64,000 bases of DNA. Source: Thalassolituus alkanivorans (GTDB lineage Bacteria; Pseudomonadota; Gammaproteobacteria; Pseudomonadales; Oceanobacteraceae). The stretch covers positions 1 to 64,000 of the forward strand of contig NZ_JAJAEL010000012.1 in assembly GCF_020447205.1 (NCBI RefSeq), written 5' to 3'. Each line of letters opens with the position of its first letter. The stretch's first letter is position 1. This document shows positions 31,409 to 40,298 of the stretch, piece by piece. The notes beneath the pieces are model-generated. The model searched no databases, had not been told where the DNA came from, and saw only the letters and a program-made list of their open reading frames with translations. The translations under genes and the position numbers were made by a program.

Positions 31409-32677
31409 ATGGAAAATAATATTTTCGAACTCCAGTACGCGTTGGATACCTTTTATTTTCTGGTATGCGGTGCGTTAGTAATGTGGATGGCGGCAGGTTT
31501 CGCCATGCTGGAAGCGGGTCTGGTCCGCTCTAAAAATACCACTGAAATTCTGACTAAAAACGTCGCTCTGTTTGCGATTGCCTGCACCATGTACCTGGTG
31601 TGTGGTTATCAGATTATGTACGGCGGCGGTTACTTCCTGTCTGGTATCACTGAAGTGGATTCTGCTGCAGTACTGGCTGATTTCGCGGCACGTGAAGATG
31701 GTTTCCAGGGTGGTTCTATCTACTCCGGCGCTTCAGACTTCTTCTTCCAGGTTGTGTTCGTAGCGACTGCAATGTCCATCGTATCCGGTGCTGTTGCTGA
31801 GCGTATGAAGCTGTGGGCTTTCCTGGCTTTTGCGGTAGTTATGACTGCGGTTATCTACCCGATGGAAGGTGCCTGGACCTGGGGCGGTGCTTCTGTATTC
31901 GGCATGTTCAGCCTGGGCGATGACTTTGGTTTCAAAGACTTCGCAGGTTCCGGCATCGTACACATGGCAGGTGCTGCTGCAGCACTGGCTGGTGTGATCC
32001 TGCTGGGTGCCCGTAAAGGCAAGTACGGTCCTAACGGTGAAATCCGTGCGATTCCTGGCGCTAACCTGCCACTGGCTACCCTGGGTACTTTCATCCTGTG
32101 GATGGGCTGGTTCGGCTTCAACGGTGGTTCTGTACTGAAACTGGGCGACATCGGTAATGCACACGCAGTAGCTGTTGTGTTCATGAACACTAACGCTGCC
32201 GCTGCTGGTGGTCTGATCGGTGCTCTGGTTCTGGCTTACATCCTGTTCCGCAAAGCGGACCTGACTATGGCTCTGAACGGTGCTCTGGCTGGTCTGGTTG
32301 CTATCACTGCAAGCCCTGATACTCCAACCCCTTTCGCTGCGACCATTATTGGTCTGGTGGGTGGTCTGATCGTGGTACTGTCTATCCTGACGCTGGATAA
32401 AATGAAAATCGACGACCCGGTTGGTGCTATCTCTGTACACGGTGTGGTTGGTCTGTACGGTCTGCTGGTTGTACCGGTAACTGCAGACGGCACTACCTTC
32501 GGCGGTCAGCTGATGGGTGCAGCAACGATCTTTGTATGGGTATTCGCGGCTTCTTTCATTACCTGGATGCTGCTGAAAGTCATCATGGGTCTGCGTGTGA
32601 CTGAAGAAGAAGAGTACGAAGGCGTTGATCTGTCTGAGTGCGGTATGGAAGCTTACCCTGAGTTCACCAATAAATAA
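31409..32677 (+). CDS. amtB: Ammonium transporter
   Basis: Trimeric inner-membrane channel of the Amt/Mep/Rh family, 422 residues with eleven expected membrane segments. The Phe gate and Trp of the ammonium site, the twin histidines (GSGIVHMAGAAAALAG and DPVGAISVHGVVGLYG) and NTNAAAAGGLIGAL are present. The chain starts MENNIFELQYALDTFYFLVCGALVMW with no separate signal peptide, unlike E. coli AmtB. The C-terminal cytoplasmic tail (RVTEEEEYEGVDLSECGMEAYPEF) has the conserved Y-EG-DLSEHG-like motif, needed for GlnK contact, with Cys in place of His. It starts 45 nt after glnK and ends at a strong terminator. Confidence 0.96.
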   Translation: MENNIFELQYALDTFYFLVCGALVMWMAAGFAMLEAGLVRSKNTTEILTKNVALFAIACTMYLVCGYQIMYGGGYFLSGITEVDSAAVLADFAAREDGFQGGSIYSGASDFFFQVVFVATAMSIVSGAVAERMKLWAFLAFAVVMTAVIYPMEGAWTWGGASVFGMFSLGDDFGFKDFAGSGIVHMAGAAAALAGVILLGARKGKYGPNGEIRAIPGANLPLATLGTFILWMGWFGFNGGSVLKLGDIGNAHAVAVVFMNTNAAAAGGLIGALVLAYILFRKADLTMALNGALAGLVAITASPDTPTPFAATIIGLVGGLIVVLSILTLDKMKIDDPVGAISVHGVVGLYGLLVVPVTADGTTFGGQLMGAATIFVWVFAASFITWMLLKVIMGLRVTEEEEYEGVDLSECGMEAYPEFTNK

Positions 32678-32702
32678 TTGGTCACTCAGCAAGAGCTGAA
32701 AT

Positions 32703-32737
32703 AAAAAAGCCGGTCAGGAAACTGACCGGCTTTTTTT
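32703..32737. terminator. amtB terminator
   Basis: GCCGGTCAG (32709-32717) pairs with CTGACCGGC (32722-32730) with a GAAA loop, flanked by six A on the left and seven T on the right. Confidence 0.93.
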
Positions 32738-32999
32738 GTTGGAGCAATAAACCCGGACGAAAACAGAGTGTGAACTACATCAGACATTCTGTGACACGTA
32801 CTAATGCTAAAGTGCTGTATTTGGCATTTGGTATGTCGTAATCGTGACAGTCATTTGCAAGAATGCCCGCTCTTGAGAACAGGGATGGTCTCTTTTGCTG
32901 CGCAATGGAATCTGCGCATCTGCGTACTCCAGCGTCCTTCCCTGATTTCATTCTGATTCGCCATACCCCATGGCTTACTCTCTGCTTAGGAAGGAACCG
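32738..32999 (+). other. Upstream region of the large lipoprotein gene
   Basis: Noncoding stretch of 262 nt after the amtB terminator. It must hold the promoter of the large lipoprotein gene. I see no sigma-54 element (GG without a GC at 10 nt) and no clear palindrome. AGGAAGGA at about 32988-32995 is the ribosome binding site. Confidence 0.5.
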
Positions 33000-35900
33000 A
33001 TGGAACATTCGATTTTTAAAAAAGCCAAGCTGGCTGCTGCTATTGCTCTTGTCTCCTCTACAACGCTGATGACAGGCTGTTTGTTTGAGGGTGATGAAGC
33101 CAAATCCGTAACAACTGCTGAAGTTGGTAATAACTCCGAGCACGTTCAGACTCCAGTCGGTACCGTAATGGGTACTGTAGTCGACACCAATGGTAATCCT
33201 GTTAAAGGGGCTAAGATCTATGTGGGTGGTCGTGCAGTCACAACAGGCGCTGGCGGTAACTATGAACTGCGTAACGTTCCGGTCAGCAACCTGACCGTTA
33301 CCGATAAAGGTAACTTCGTTGGTGGTGATATCCGCTTAACAATCGTTCCGCCAGCTGGTTTCCTCGGTGCGATTGTGACTGTTGAGCCGACAGCTGTTAT
33401 TGATAATGGCCGCAGTGATCAGGGTACCACTGACGAAACCAATACTGGTTCAACCAACTACTTTATTGATGGCTTTACTGCAGTTGCTGGTGATGCAGTG
33501 TTACCAGCAATTGGTACCGGTGGTGCCACTGTAACTGGTGTGCTGCGCGATGCGGATACTGAAGCTCCTATCGCTAACCAGACTATTAATCTGGAACTGC
33601 AGGACGTTAACGGCAGTCCGCACACGAATGGTGGCGGTAATGCTATCTCTTACACCAGCGTATCCTACCCTGCAACTACTGATGCCAATGGTGCTTTCTC
33701 CATCGCTGGTGTACCAAATGACTCCGACCTGAACTTTATTGTTGGTGGTTATGCTGTTACTGGTGTTGATGCCAATAACTTTGGTGCAACCGGTGTTACT
33801 ACTGATGATGAAGTAGAAACCGTACACGTAGGTAACGTCTATGCCAGCGTTATTACAAATGCGGACGATGCACGTCCATATGTAACCTCTATTGAAGAAG
33901 TTGCCACTAATGGCTCTCGTGCAAAACTGCATGACGACACCACTAATGTGCTGACTGTGCACTTCAGCGAGCAGCTGCAGGCCGCGATGATTGATGCAAA
34001 CTCTGTCATCGTACGTGATCTGGATGCTGGTGCTTATCTGAATGTAACTACTGCGGTTGCAGCTGATGCGCGCTCAATGACACTGACCGCGGACAGCAAT
34101 TTTGTTGCCGGTAACCGTCTCGATATTTACCTGCTGAAAGTAGACTTCCGCGATACTTCTTCTAACTTGCTGGATGAAGACAGCAACGTTGCAGCTAACG
34201 ACATTTCTTACGACTTTGATAATGTTAACGGTAATAGCGACTACGTTAAGCTTCAGGTTGAAGTTTACCGTGAGCTGAATATCAATGCGGCGGTTGTTAC
34301 CAACCTGACTCAGCTGACCACCGATGACAGCCCATTACGTCTGGCTAATGATCTGGATAACGCCAGCTCAGCATTCGCAGACGTTGACATGGCACTGGCT
34401 CTGAATGGCGTACAGCAGCTGAACAGTGCTGATGATGACGATTCAGCTTCCGGTATTGATACCAAAGAGCGCCTGGCGAATCTGGTCGTTGCACTGGATA
34501 AAGCGGGTATCGTTGATGCCTCATCCATCATTCAGTTAAATGAAGATGGTACTCCGGATACTTCTAACCTGGGCCTGAACAGTAACTTCTTTGTTGATGT
34601 GGCTCGTGTTAGCTTTACTCCAAGCAATGCTTCCACTTACCGCTACTGGATCCAGCGCAATGGTGCTGCTGTAACAACCAACATCGATATCGATGAGCAG
34701 AGCAGCCCGGATGCAAAAACCACCAACACTGCTTCGAACTTTACGACTATTGCCAACAACCAGGGCTACGGCACAATTGAGCCTGCGACTGGTAGTGAAT
34801 ATGCCGATTTCGTTGCAACAGATATTGCGTTCCTGATTTCTGCAGTTCAGCCAGGTGACATGCTGTATATCCAGTCAATGGATGACTTCGGTAATGAAGG
34901 CTCTACAACTTCCATTGCTCTGGCAGATAACGTTCCGGTAACAACTGGCCTGCAAGACTCTTATGGTGAGCAGGATCTGACTTCCACCTCAACTGTATTT
35001 GGTGAGCAGTATGGTAATGGTGGTGAGCTGGCGAACCCGGATGCGCAGTCGCTGATCGGTACCCCGCTGCTGAACATCAATGCGGGCATGCTGGCCGATC
35101 AGGATATCTATACAGATGCAACACCATCTCTGGATGACCTGTACGAGTCCAATGAGACAAACACCACAACCGGTGATTTCTACATTGATCCAGCACTGGA
35201 AATCTACGATGCGACCGCTTATGTAGCCTGGAGTGCTGATATGAGCCGTACCATTGCTGTTTCCTTTACTGAGGATCTGGCTTGGGTTGCGCCTCTGGCT
35301 GCAGATTCCAGCAAGCCTGCCGTTGGTAGCGAGCCTGTTGATACTGCCAGCGCCGCGCTGACTAACTGGACGATCATGAACGATATCACTATCGCTTCTG
35401 ATACTGATGTTGTGAATGCCGACCTTGCAGCATTCAGTGTTAACAACATTTTCACTTTGGGTAATACCGATGGTCAAACCGCTAAGGTGATCGACTTTAG
35501 TGATTTGGTTGCTGATAGCGCTGGTAATGTATCAACTGCAGCTGCAAATGCTAAAGTTGTGATTAATGATGCTCTGCCACCAGTAATGACCCGTGCGGTT
35601 TATACCGGTAATGCATTGACTCTGACCTTTAACGAACCAGTTAAAGTCAGCACCGACACTGCCATTCCGGTTGTGACGCTGGGTGGTGTAAACATCTTCC
35701 TGGATGAAGACACTATCGCAGCTCATAATGCTCTGGCTGCAGCCTCTCGTACCACGCTGACCATTCCGTTCACCACGGATAATGCTGATGACATGCTGCC
35801 TCTTAACCGTGCAGCTCTCTTTGGCCTTGCTCAGTATGACGAGCCAGATGTTAGCCTTGCTGGTGCAACTGTTGGTTTCCACGGTTCTCTGAACTTCGTC

Positions 35901-36356
35901 AATGTACAGGATGACTTCGGTAATACCTGGGCTAATGACGCTGCCAACCTGACGGCACCGACCTTCGCTGCTTTCGATAACCTGGGTGCCATGCAGATCA
36001 CTGCACAGCCAGTAGCAACTGCGATTGCGAATGGTGTCAATACCATCACGCTGACGTATACCTTCAGTCACGCAATTGATCTGGACGCTATGCTGGGTAA
36101 TGCCTTTGGTACTAACCAGACTGCTCTGAATGCTGCTGATGTGTTGACCATCATGACCTATACCGGTGCTGCAACTGTGGATAATGGTGCTGCAACTAAC
36201 GGAACGCTGTCTAACAATGGCAAAACTCTGACCGTTACTGTCGCTATGTCTGCTGGTACTTTTGCTACCACCGAGACCTTAGGTTTCAGCGCTGCAGTCC
36301 CAAGCTTGTGGGATAGTGTTGATGCCGTTGCTGTTCCTGTACTGACCGTACAGTAA
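33000..36356 (+). CDS. Large Ig-like surface lipoprotein
   Basis: I recognise the domains but not a named family. The 1118-residue precursor has a lipoprotein signal with lipobox LMTGC (Cys27). The next residue is Leu, so sorting to the outer membrane is expected. A carboxypeptidase-regulatory-like fold lies at about 50-100 (GTVMGTVVDTNGNPVKGAKIYVGG). A second small beta-domain near 175-265 looks related (GVLRDADTEAPIANQTINLEL). Further on are several SbsA/Big_5-like Ig modules with the consensus T-V-x-F-S-E-x-L or L-T-F-N-E-P-V-K. It is acidic, with few Lys and almost no Cys. The ATG at 33000 has a strong AGGAAGGA site; an earlier start would spoil the signal. A terminator separates it from the next surface-protein gene. 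Confidence 0.75.
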   Translation: MEHSIFKKAKLAAAIALVSSTTLMTGCLFEGDEAKSVTTAEVGNNSEHVQTPVGTVMGTVVDTNGNPVKGAKIYVGGRAVTTGAGGNYELRNVPVSNLTVTDKGNFVGGDIRLTIVPPAGFLGAIVTVEPTAVIDNGRSDQGTTDETNTGSTNYFIDGFTAVAGDAVLPAIGTGGATVTGVLRDADTEAPIANQTINLELQDVNGSPHTNGGGNAISYTSVSYPATTDANGAFSIAGVPNDSDLNFIVGGYAVTGVDANNFGATGVTTDDEVETVHVGNVYASVITNADDARPYVTSIEEVATNGSRAKLHDDTTNVLTVHFSEQLQAAMIDANSVIVRDLDAGAYLNVTTAVAADARSMTLTADSNFVAGNRLDIYLLKVDFRDTSSNLLDEDSNVAANDISYDFDNVNGNSDYVKLQVEVYRELNINAAVVTNLTQLTTDDSPLRLANDLDNASSAFADVDMALALNGVQQLNSADDDDSASGIDTKERLANLVVALDKAGIVDASSIIQLNEDGTPDTSNLGLNSNFFVDVARVSFTPSNASTYRYWIQRNGAAVTTNIDIDEQSSPDAKTTNTASNFTTIANNQGYGTIEPATGSEYADFVATDIAFLISAVQPGDMLYIQSMDDFGNEGSTTSIALADNVPVTTGLQDSYGEQDLTSTSTVFGEQYGNGGELANPDAQSLIGTPLLNINAGMLADQDIYTDATPSLDDLYESNETNTTTGDFYIDPALEIYDATAYVAWSADMSRTIAVSFTEDLAWVAPLAADSSKPAVGSEPVDTASAALTNWTIMNDITIASDTDVVNADLAAFSVNNIFTLGNTDGQTAKVIDFSDLVADSAGNVSTAAANAKVVINDALPPVMTRAVYTGNALTLTFNEPVKVSTDTAIPVVTLGGVNIFLDEDTIAAHNALAAASRTTLTIPFTTDNADDMLPLNRAALFGLAQYDEPDVSLAGATVGFHGSLNFVNVQDDFGNTWANDAANLTAPTFAAFDNLGAMQITAQPVATAIANGVNTITLTYTFSHAIDLDAMLGNAFGTNQTALNAADVLTIMTYTGAATVDNGAATNGTLSNNGKTLTVTVAMSAGTFATTETLGFSAAVPSLWDSVDAVAVPVLTVQ

Positions 36357-36363
36357 GCAAATT

Positions 36364-36392
36364 GGGAGGGACTCCGGTCCCTCCCATCTTTT
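36364..36392 (+). terminator. Terminator of the large lipoprotein gene
   Basis: GGGAGGGAC (36364-36372) pairs with GTCCCTCCC (36377-36385) around TCCG, followed by ATCTTTT. Confidence 0.85.
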
Positions 36393-36404
36393 AATGCAGA
36401 ATTA

Positions 36405-36428
36405 TTTTGAATACCGGTGTATTCAAAA
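36405..36428. promoter_or_regulatory. Perfect 9-bp AT-rich inverted repeat upstream of the propeller protein gene
   Basis: TTTTGAATA (36405-36413) and TATTCAAAA (36420-36428) flank six bases (CCGGTG). It lies 13 nt after the terminator and 37 nt before the next ATG. It has no T tail and looks more like a repressor operator than a terminator. Confidence 0.45.
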
Positions 36429-36464
36429 TAACTTTGCCTATCTTCGATAAAGGACTGGGTTTTC

Positions 36465-38744
36465 ATGAAACGGATTGTGCTGGGTTTTTTCTTAAGCATG
36501 TCGCTGGCAAATGTCTCTGCTTACCAGAGTGGCATTGATGCTGGTGGTTATCGTTATATAGATTCTGCAGAGGCAGAAGTTTCCTATGATTTTGACGATA
36601 TCAGCACCAACCCTGATAGTGGCGTTATCTCTTTGGGAGACGATCAGAGTAAGATAATCAGCATTGGATTTACTTATAAATTCTATGGTGTTGATTACAC
36701 ACAGCTTTATGTAAGCTCTAATGGATTTATCTCTTTCACAAGTTCTAATCAGGGGTGCTGCACCGGTTATGTGATTCCTAGCAGCAATGCCTTTTCACGA
36801 CTTGGTGTTGGTATTGCTGCCTGGTGGGAGGATCTTAATCCAGGTAATGGTGGCACGGTTCACTATCTGCTCAGTGGCACAGCTCCGGAGCGTGTATTAA
36901 CTATTCAGTTTAAAAACGTCCCTGCCTATAGCAACAGTGGTCGCAACACTTTCCAGTACAAATTGTATGAAGGCAAAGAGGTTGCTGAAGTTCACTATCA
37001 GGAGCTTTACGGTGACAATGGCAATTATTCTGCGGGGATTTCCGGCAGCTCCACTGTAGGTACATCGCTATACTATGGTGTGGGTGGTAATAGTCAGAAT
37101 GCTGTTCCTGGTATTACTCTGCCTTATGCTGTTCGTTATGAGCGGGCTGAAATTGGTTTTAGCTATAACGGTGGTAAACCGGTGGAATTGATTGCCCCCG
37201 GAAGTCAGCGGACAATGAATATTGATCTGAAGAGCTTTATGCCTACGGATCAGGATATGCAGTTCAGCTATCACAGTGGAAATACCGCAGTATCAGTTTC
37301 TGGCCCGGGTTATCTCTCAATTAATGCCGGGGCGACCATCGTATTGCCACTTGAACTGACTTCAGCTCCGAACGCAGAAGGTTTCTATGATGTGACCGTC
37401 AGTGTATCCAGCCCGGATAATACTTTCTCTGCATTCACCATTACGTTGCGCTTGTACACCTACGAGTTGGAGCAGATTACACCTTCCAGTTCTGATATTT
37501 CCCGTACGCCATCTCTCAGCTCAGATGGGCAGAGTGCTGCGCTACTTTCCAAAAGAGATCTTGCCAGTACCGGTAAATCAAACCTGGTTTATGATGCTTT
37601 CCTGTATAACCGGGCCCTCGACAGTTACCAGCAACTGACGGTTAACCCGGCAGGCAGAAATTGTAATAACGTGGTTATTTCAGGAGATGCCAGTACGGTT
37701 GCAATGCTGTGTAACAGCAGCCTTGATCCTACATTTCCTAATACAGGCGTAACCGACGAGCTGTACATTTATGATGTCGATTCGGGAACCCTGAGCAGGG
37801 CCCCTTACAATGTTATTGCAGACACGACAGCGGGCCGCTTAAGCATTAATTATGATGGCCAGGTTATCGCTTTTGTCAGCAGCATTAATCCGCTGGGAAG
37901 CAACACCGATGGCAGCAAAGAAGTATTTGCTTATCACCGCGGGCGGGAAAAGCTGATCCAGTTAACCGACTTCAATATCAATGGCATTGATAGTGTTGAT
38001 CTTGATTATAACGGTGAGCGCTTTGTTGTTTCGGCTAACGGTAATCCGCTGGGTGCGAATGCAACGAACAGATATCAGGTATTTACAGGCACGATTAATA
38101 ATGGCATTCAGCGTCAGATTACCATTGCCACTGCCCGTGATTCGAAGCAGGTAACTATCTCTGCAGATGGTGAGAAAGTAGCGTTCAGCAGTAATGCCAG
38201 CCTTCTGGGTACGAATAATCGCTACAATATTTTCGTGGCTTCATTCCGTGGCGAAGTTGAAAAGCAGATTACAGACTCCGCGTTGTTTGATTCTGTATTA
38301 CCTTCGTTGTCGGGTGATGCTTCCCGGGTTGCTTTTGTTTCCTCCGCCAGCCTCGATGACCGCGGATTGAGCAATAATTCAAATAATCAGGAAGCTTATG
38401 TTTATGATCTGAAGCGTGAGCGCGGTTATCAGGTAAGTGAAGTCAATGAAAGCCGTAACGTTGAAGATCTGACTCTTGCAGATAACGGCAATGCATTACT
38501 TTTCTCCGGTACAGCTGACTGGGATACCGGCAGCAACCCGAGCGGTACCCGACAGATGTTTATCATTGAAGGCTTTGGAGATAACAGTGTTTCCGGTTAT
38601 GAGGAAGAAATGACACCATGGCCTGTTGTGAAGTCGGATAACGGGGAGTTTGCAGAGAAATTCATTTCTAACGGCGGTCATACCTCGTTGTTGTGGATTG
38701 CCGGATTGGCATTACTCGGTCTGCGACGTCGCAGGAATAAGTAA
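36465..38744 (+). CDS. Exported beta-propeller protein with GlyGly-CTERM-like sorting tail
   Basis: No named family. The 759-residue precursor has a signal peptide (residues 1-19, ending NVSA). A beta-sandwich of nidogen/choice-of-anchor type covers about 40-235 (IGFTYKFYGVDYTQLYVSSNGFISF, GIAAWWEDLNPGNGGTVHYL). A possible Ig-like spacer follows at about 240-330. Then come seven PD40/TolB-like repeats of the form S-x-D-G-x-x-V-A-F-x-S, as expected for a seven-bladed propeller. The C-terminus has GG, a hydrophobic helix (LLWIAGLALLGL) and RRRRNK, the layout of GlyGly-CTERM proteins cut by rhombosortase after type II secretion. Neither system is in the window. It may work with the preceding lipoprotein. 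Confidence 0.75.
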   Translation: MKRIVLGFFLSMSLANVSAYQSGIDAGGYRYIDSAEAEVSYDFDDISTNPDSGVISLGDDQSKIISIGFTYKFYGVDYTQLYVSSNGFISFTSSNQGCCTGYVIPSSNAFSRLGVGIAAWWEDLNPGNGGTVHYLLSGTAPERVLTIQFKNVPAYSNSGRNTFQYKLYEGKEVAEVHYQELYGDNGNYSAGISGSSTVGTSLYYGVGGNSQNAVPGITLPYAVRYERAEIGFSYNGGKPVELIAPGSQRTMNIDLKSFMPTDQDMQFSYHSGNTAVSVSGPGYLSINAGATIVLPLELTSAPNAEGFYDVTVSVSSPDNTFSAFTITLRLYTYELEQITPSSSDISRTPSLSSDGQSAALLSKRDLASTGKSNLVYDAFLYNRALDSYQQLTVNPAGRNCNNVVISGDASTVAMLCNSSLDPTFPNTGVTDELYIYDVDSGTLSRAPYNVIADTTAGRLSINYDGQVIAFVSSINPLGSNTDGSKEVFAYHRGREKLIQLTDFNINGIDSVDLDYNGERFVVSANGNPLGANATNRYQVFTGTINNGIQRQITIATARDSKQVTISADGEKVAFSSNASLLGTNNRYNIFVASFRGEVEKQITDSALFDSVLPSLSGDASRVAFVSSASLDDRGLSNNSNNQEAYVYDLKRERGYQVSEVNESRNVEDLTLADNGNALLFSGTADWDTGSNPSGTRQMFIIEGFGDNSVSGYEEEMTPWPVVKSDNGEFAEKFISNGGHTSLLWIAGLALLGLRRRRNK

Positions 38745-38746
38745 AT

Positions 38747-38775
38747 AAAAAAGCCCGCTGAATGCGGGCTTTTTT
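38747..38775. terminator. Bidirectional terminator
   Basis: AGCCCGC and GCGGGCT arms around TGAAT, with an A run to the left and six T to the right. It ends the propeller protein gene and the convergent small minus-strand gene. Confidence 0.92.
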
Positions 38776-38791
38776 ATTGGATTTTTTTTAG

Positions 38792-38977
38792 TCAGATTTC
38801 TTCGGCGTAGAAATCTTCCAGATCGCGTTCCAGTCGCTTACGTTCCAGGTGGGCTTCAATAGCACGGCGTGCCATCAGTTTCTTTGACATCTGGGAGTCT
38901 TTATTAACAACGACTTTGCCTTCCTGATCAAAGGAGACAACTTCTTCGTGGGCTTCGAATTTCATTGCTGCTTCCAT
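38792..38977 (-). CDS. Small PA3496-like protein
   Basis: A 61-residue basic/acidic helical protein without signal or membrane segment. The C-terminal half (RRAIEAHLERKRLERDLEDFYAEEI) closely resembles the conserved part of the PA3496 family, short gammaproteobacterial proteins of unclear function that have been linked to envelope integrity. A GAGGGAAAG site precedes the first ATG; a second in-frame ATG lies four codons later. Function is not inferred beyond the family. Confidence 0.6.
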   Translation of the reverse strand: MEAAMKFEAHEEVVSFDQEGKVVVNKDSQMSKKLMARRAIEAHLERKRLERDLEDFYAEEI

Positions 38978-38995
38978 TATCTTTCCCTCTGGTTG

Positions 38996-39030
38996 ATCAC
39001 AGTAAATCCTGCTGTGATTTTTCTTTTTAT
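38996..39030 (+). terminator. Hairpin with T tract, no obvious upstream gene
   Basis: ATCACAG (38996-39002) pairs with CTGTGAT (39012-39018), followed by TTTTCTTTTT. No plus-strand gene ends here, so this may be a short unrecognised RNA end or a chance structure in the promoter of the small minus-strand gene. The rest of the gap to 39244 shows nothing I can name. Confidence 0.3.
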
Positions 39031-39244
39031 TGGTTGCAAAAGAATGACAGTAAACGCTGTTCAGGCCAAATTCTGTTCAGTGGCACTCAGGCGGTACAAA
39101 AGTACCCCCTATGGCGCTCAGCCCGCAGAAATAGTGGCATAGCATCCGCAGCTGTTTATTGAGGGATATTCGAAAGGAAGTGTACTGAGCAAAAAGTCAT
39201 CGGCATTTTGGAATCATGTCGCAAAATGTCTGACCGTAAAATCT

Positions 39245-39270
39245 GGAACCTGACTGGTTAGTCAGATTCC
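39245..39270 (-). terminator. Hairpin overlapping the stop of the HexR-like gene
   Basis: GGAA-CTGACT and AGTCAG-TTCC form a stem with one mismatch around a four-base loop that includes the TAA stop (39258-39260). On the minus strand it is followed by AGATTTTA, a weak terminator tail. Confidence 0.5.
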
Positions 39271-40112
39271 AGCCGTAAAGACTTGATACTGCGCTTAATT
39301 GCATTTAGGTGTGCCGCAAACTCGGGTCCACGGCGCTGGGTTACGGCAACGGCCAGCATATCGATCACCATCAGATGGGCGATGCGCGAGGTCATTGGTG
39401 TGAATTGTTCGGTGTCTTCTTCAATATTGATATTGATTGGCAGATCGGCGGCCGCACTCAGAGCGGTGTTGGCGGGCGCCAGACTGACCACCATAGCGCC
39501 ATGTTGCTGGGCCAGCTGTACCGAGTGCAGCAGATCTTTGGTGCGGCCACTCTGGGAAATCGCCACCACCACATCCTGTTCGCTCAGCGTAACTGCCGAC
39601 ATCGACTGCATATGCGGATCACTGTAGGCAGCCGTGGCCACCTGCAGGCGGAAGAACTTGTGCTGGGCATCAATGGCTACCGCCCCGGAAGCGCCAAAAC
39701 CGTAAAACTCTACCCGTCGGGCATTACTGATGGCATTGGCCGCGGCGGCCACCTGAGTGCTTTGCAGCTGGGTCTTCACCTGATGCAGACGCTGAATGGT
39801 GGTGTCGGCAATCTTGTCGCAGATATCTTCGATACTGTCGTCTTCGATGATGGCGAACTGGCCGATATTATTGGTGATCGCCATTTCCTGCGCGATACGA
39901 ACCTTAAACTCCTGAAAGCCGTTGCAGCCAATACCACGGCAGAAACGCACGATGGTCGGTTCGCTGACCTGTGCTTCCTGCGCCAGATCGACGATGCGCA
40001 TATGCATCACCTGTTGCGGGGCACGCAGCACGTACTCGGCAACCTTTACCTCAGACTTGCGCAGGCTGGGGATGGCGGCGGCGATTTCGGCCAGAATCGG
40101 GCTGTTTCTCAC
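39258..40112 (-). CDS. RpiR/MurR family regulator, HexR-like
   Basis: A 284-residue regulator of sugar metabolism. The N-terminal RpiR helix-turn-helix (about 1-77) contains LRKSEVKVAEYVLRAPQQVMHMRIVDLAQEAQVSEPTIVRFCRGIGCNGFQEFKVRIA. The C-terminal SIS domain (about 110-265) contains VEFYGFGASGAVAIDAQHKFFRL and AISQSGRTKDLLHSVQLAQQHGA, which bind a phosphosugar. This layout matches HexR, the 2-keto-3-deoxy-6-phosphogluconate-responsive repressor of Entner-Doudoroff genes. The usual neighbours zwf, pgl and edd/eda are absent, so the exact regulon is uncertain. It is divergent from uvrD. Confidence 0.82.
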   Translation of the reverse strand: MRNSPILAEIAAAIPSLRKSEVKVAEYVLRAPQQVMHMRIVDLAQEAQVSEPTIVRFCRGIGCNGFQEFKVRIAQEMAITNNIGQFAIIEDDSIEDICDKIADTTIQRLHQVKTQLQSTQVAAAANAISNARRVEFYGFGASGAVAIDAQHKFFRLQVATAAYSDPHMQSMSAVTLSEQDVVVAISQSGRTKDLLHSVQLAQQHGAMVVSLAPANTALSAAADLPININIEEDTEQFTPMTSRIAHLMVIDMLAVAVTQRRGPEFAAHLNAIKRSIKSLRLESD

Positions 40113-40298
40113 AACAGGATTTCCTGGTGTCGGCTGGTAAGTAGGGAATTATAAAGGGCTTTTTGCAGTGAAGCCTATGGAATACTGGCCGCAGACAGAA
40201 TCTGGCCGCAGTGGTGGCGTAATAGCGGCGGCGAATACGGCAGGATACTGTATAAAACAGCAGCATTTTTACCCCGGCATCTGATAGACTCGCACGCC

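Noticed and set aside
31733-32692. Minus-strand reading frame of 319 codons
   Set aside because: Antisense to amtB, with low-complexity shadow composition.
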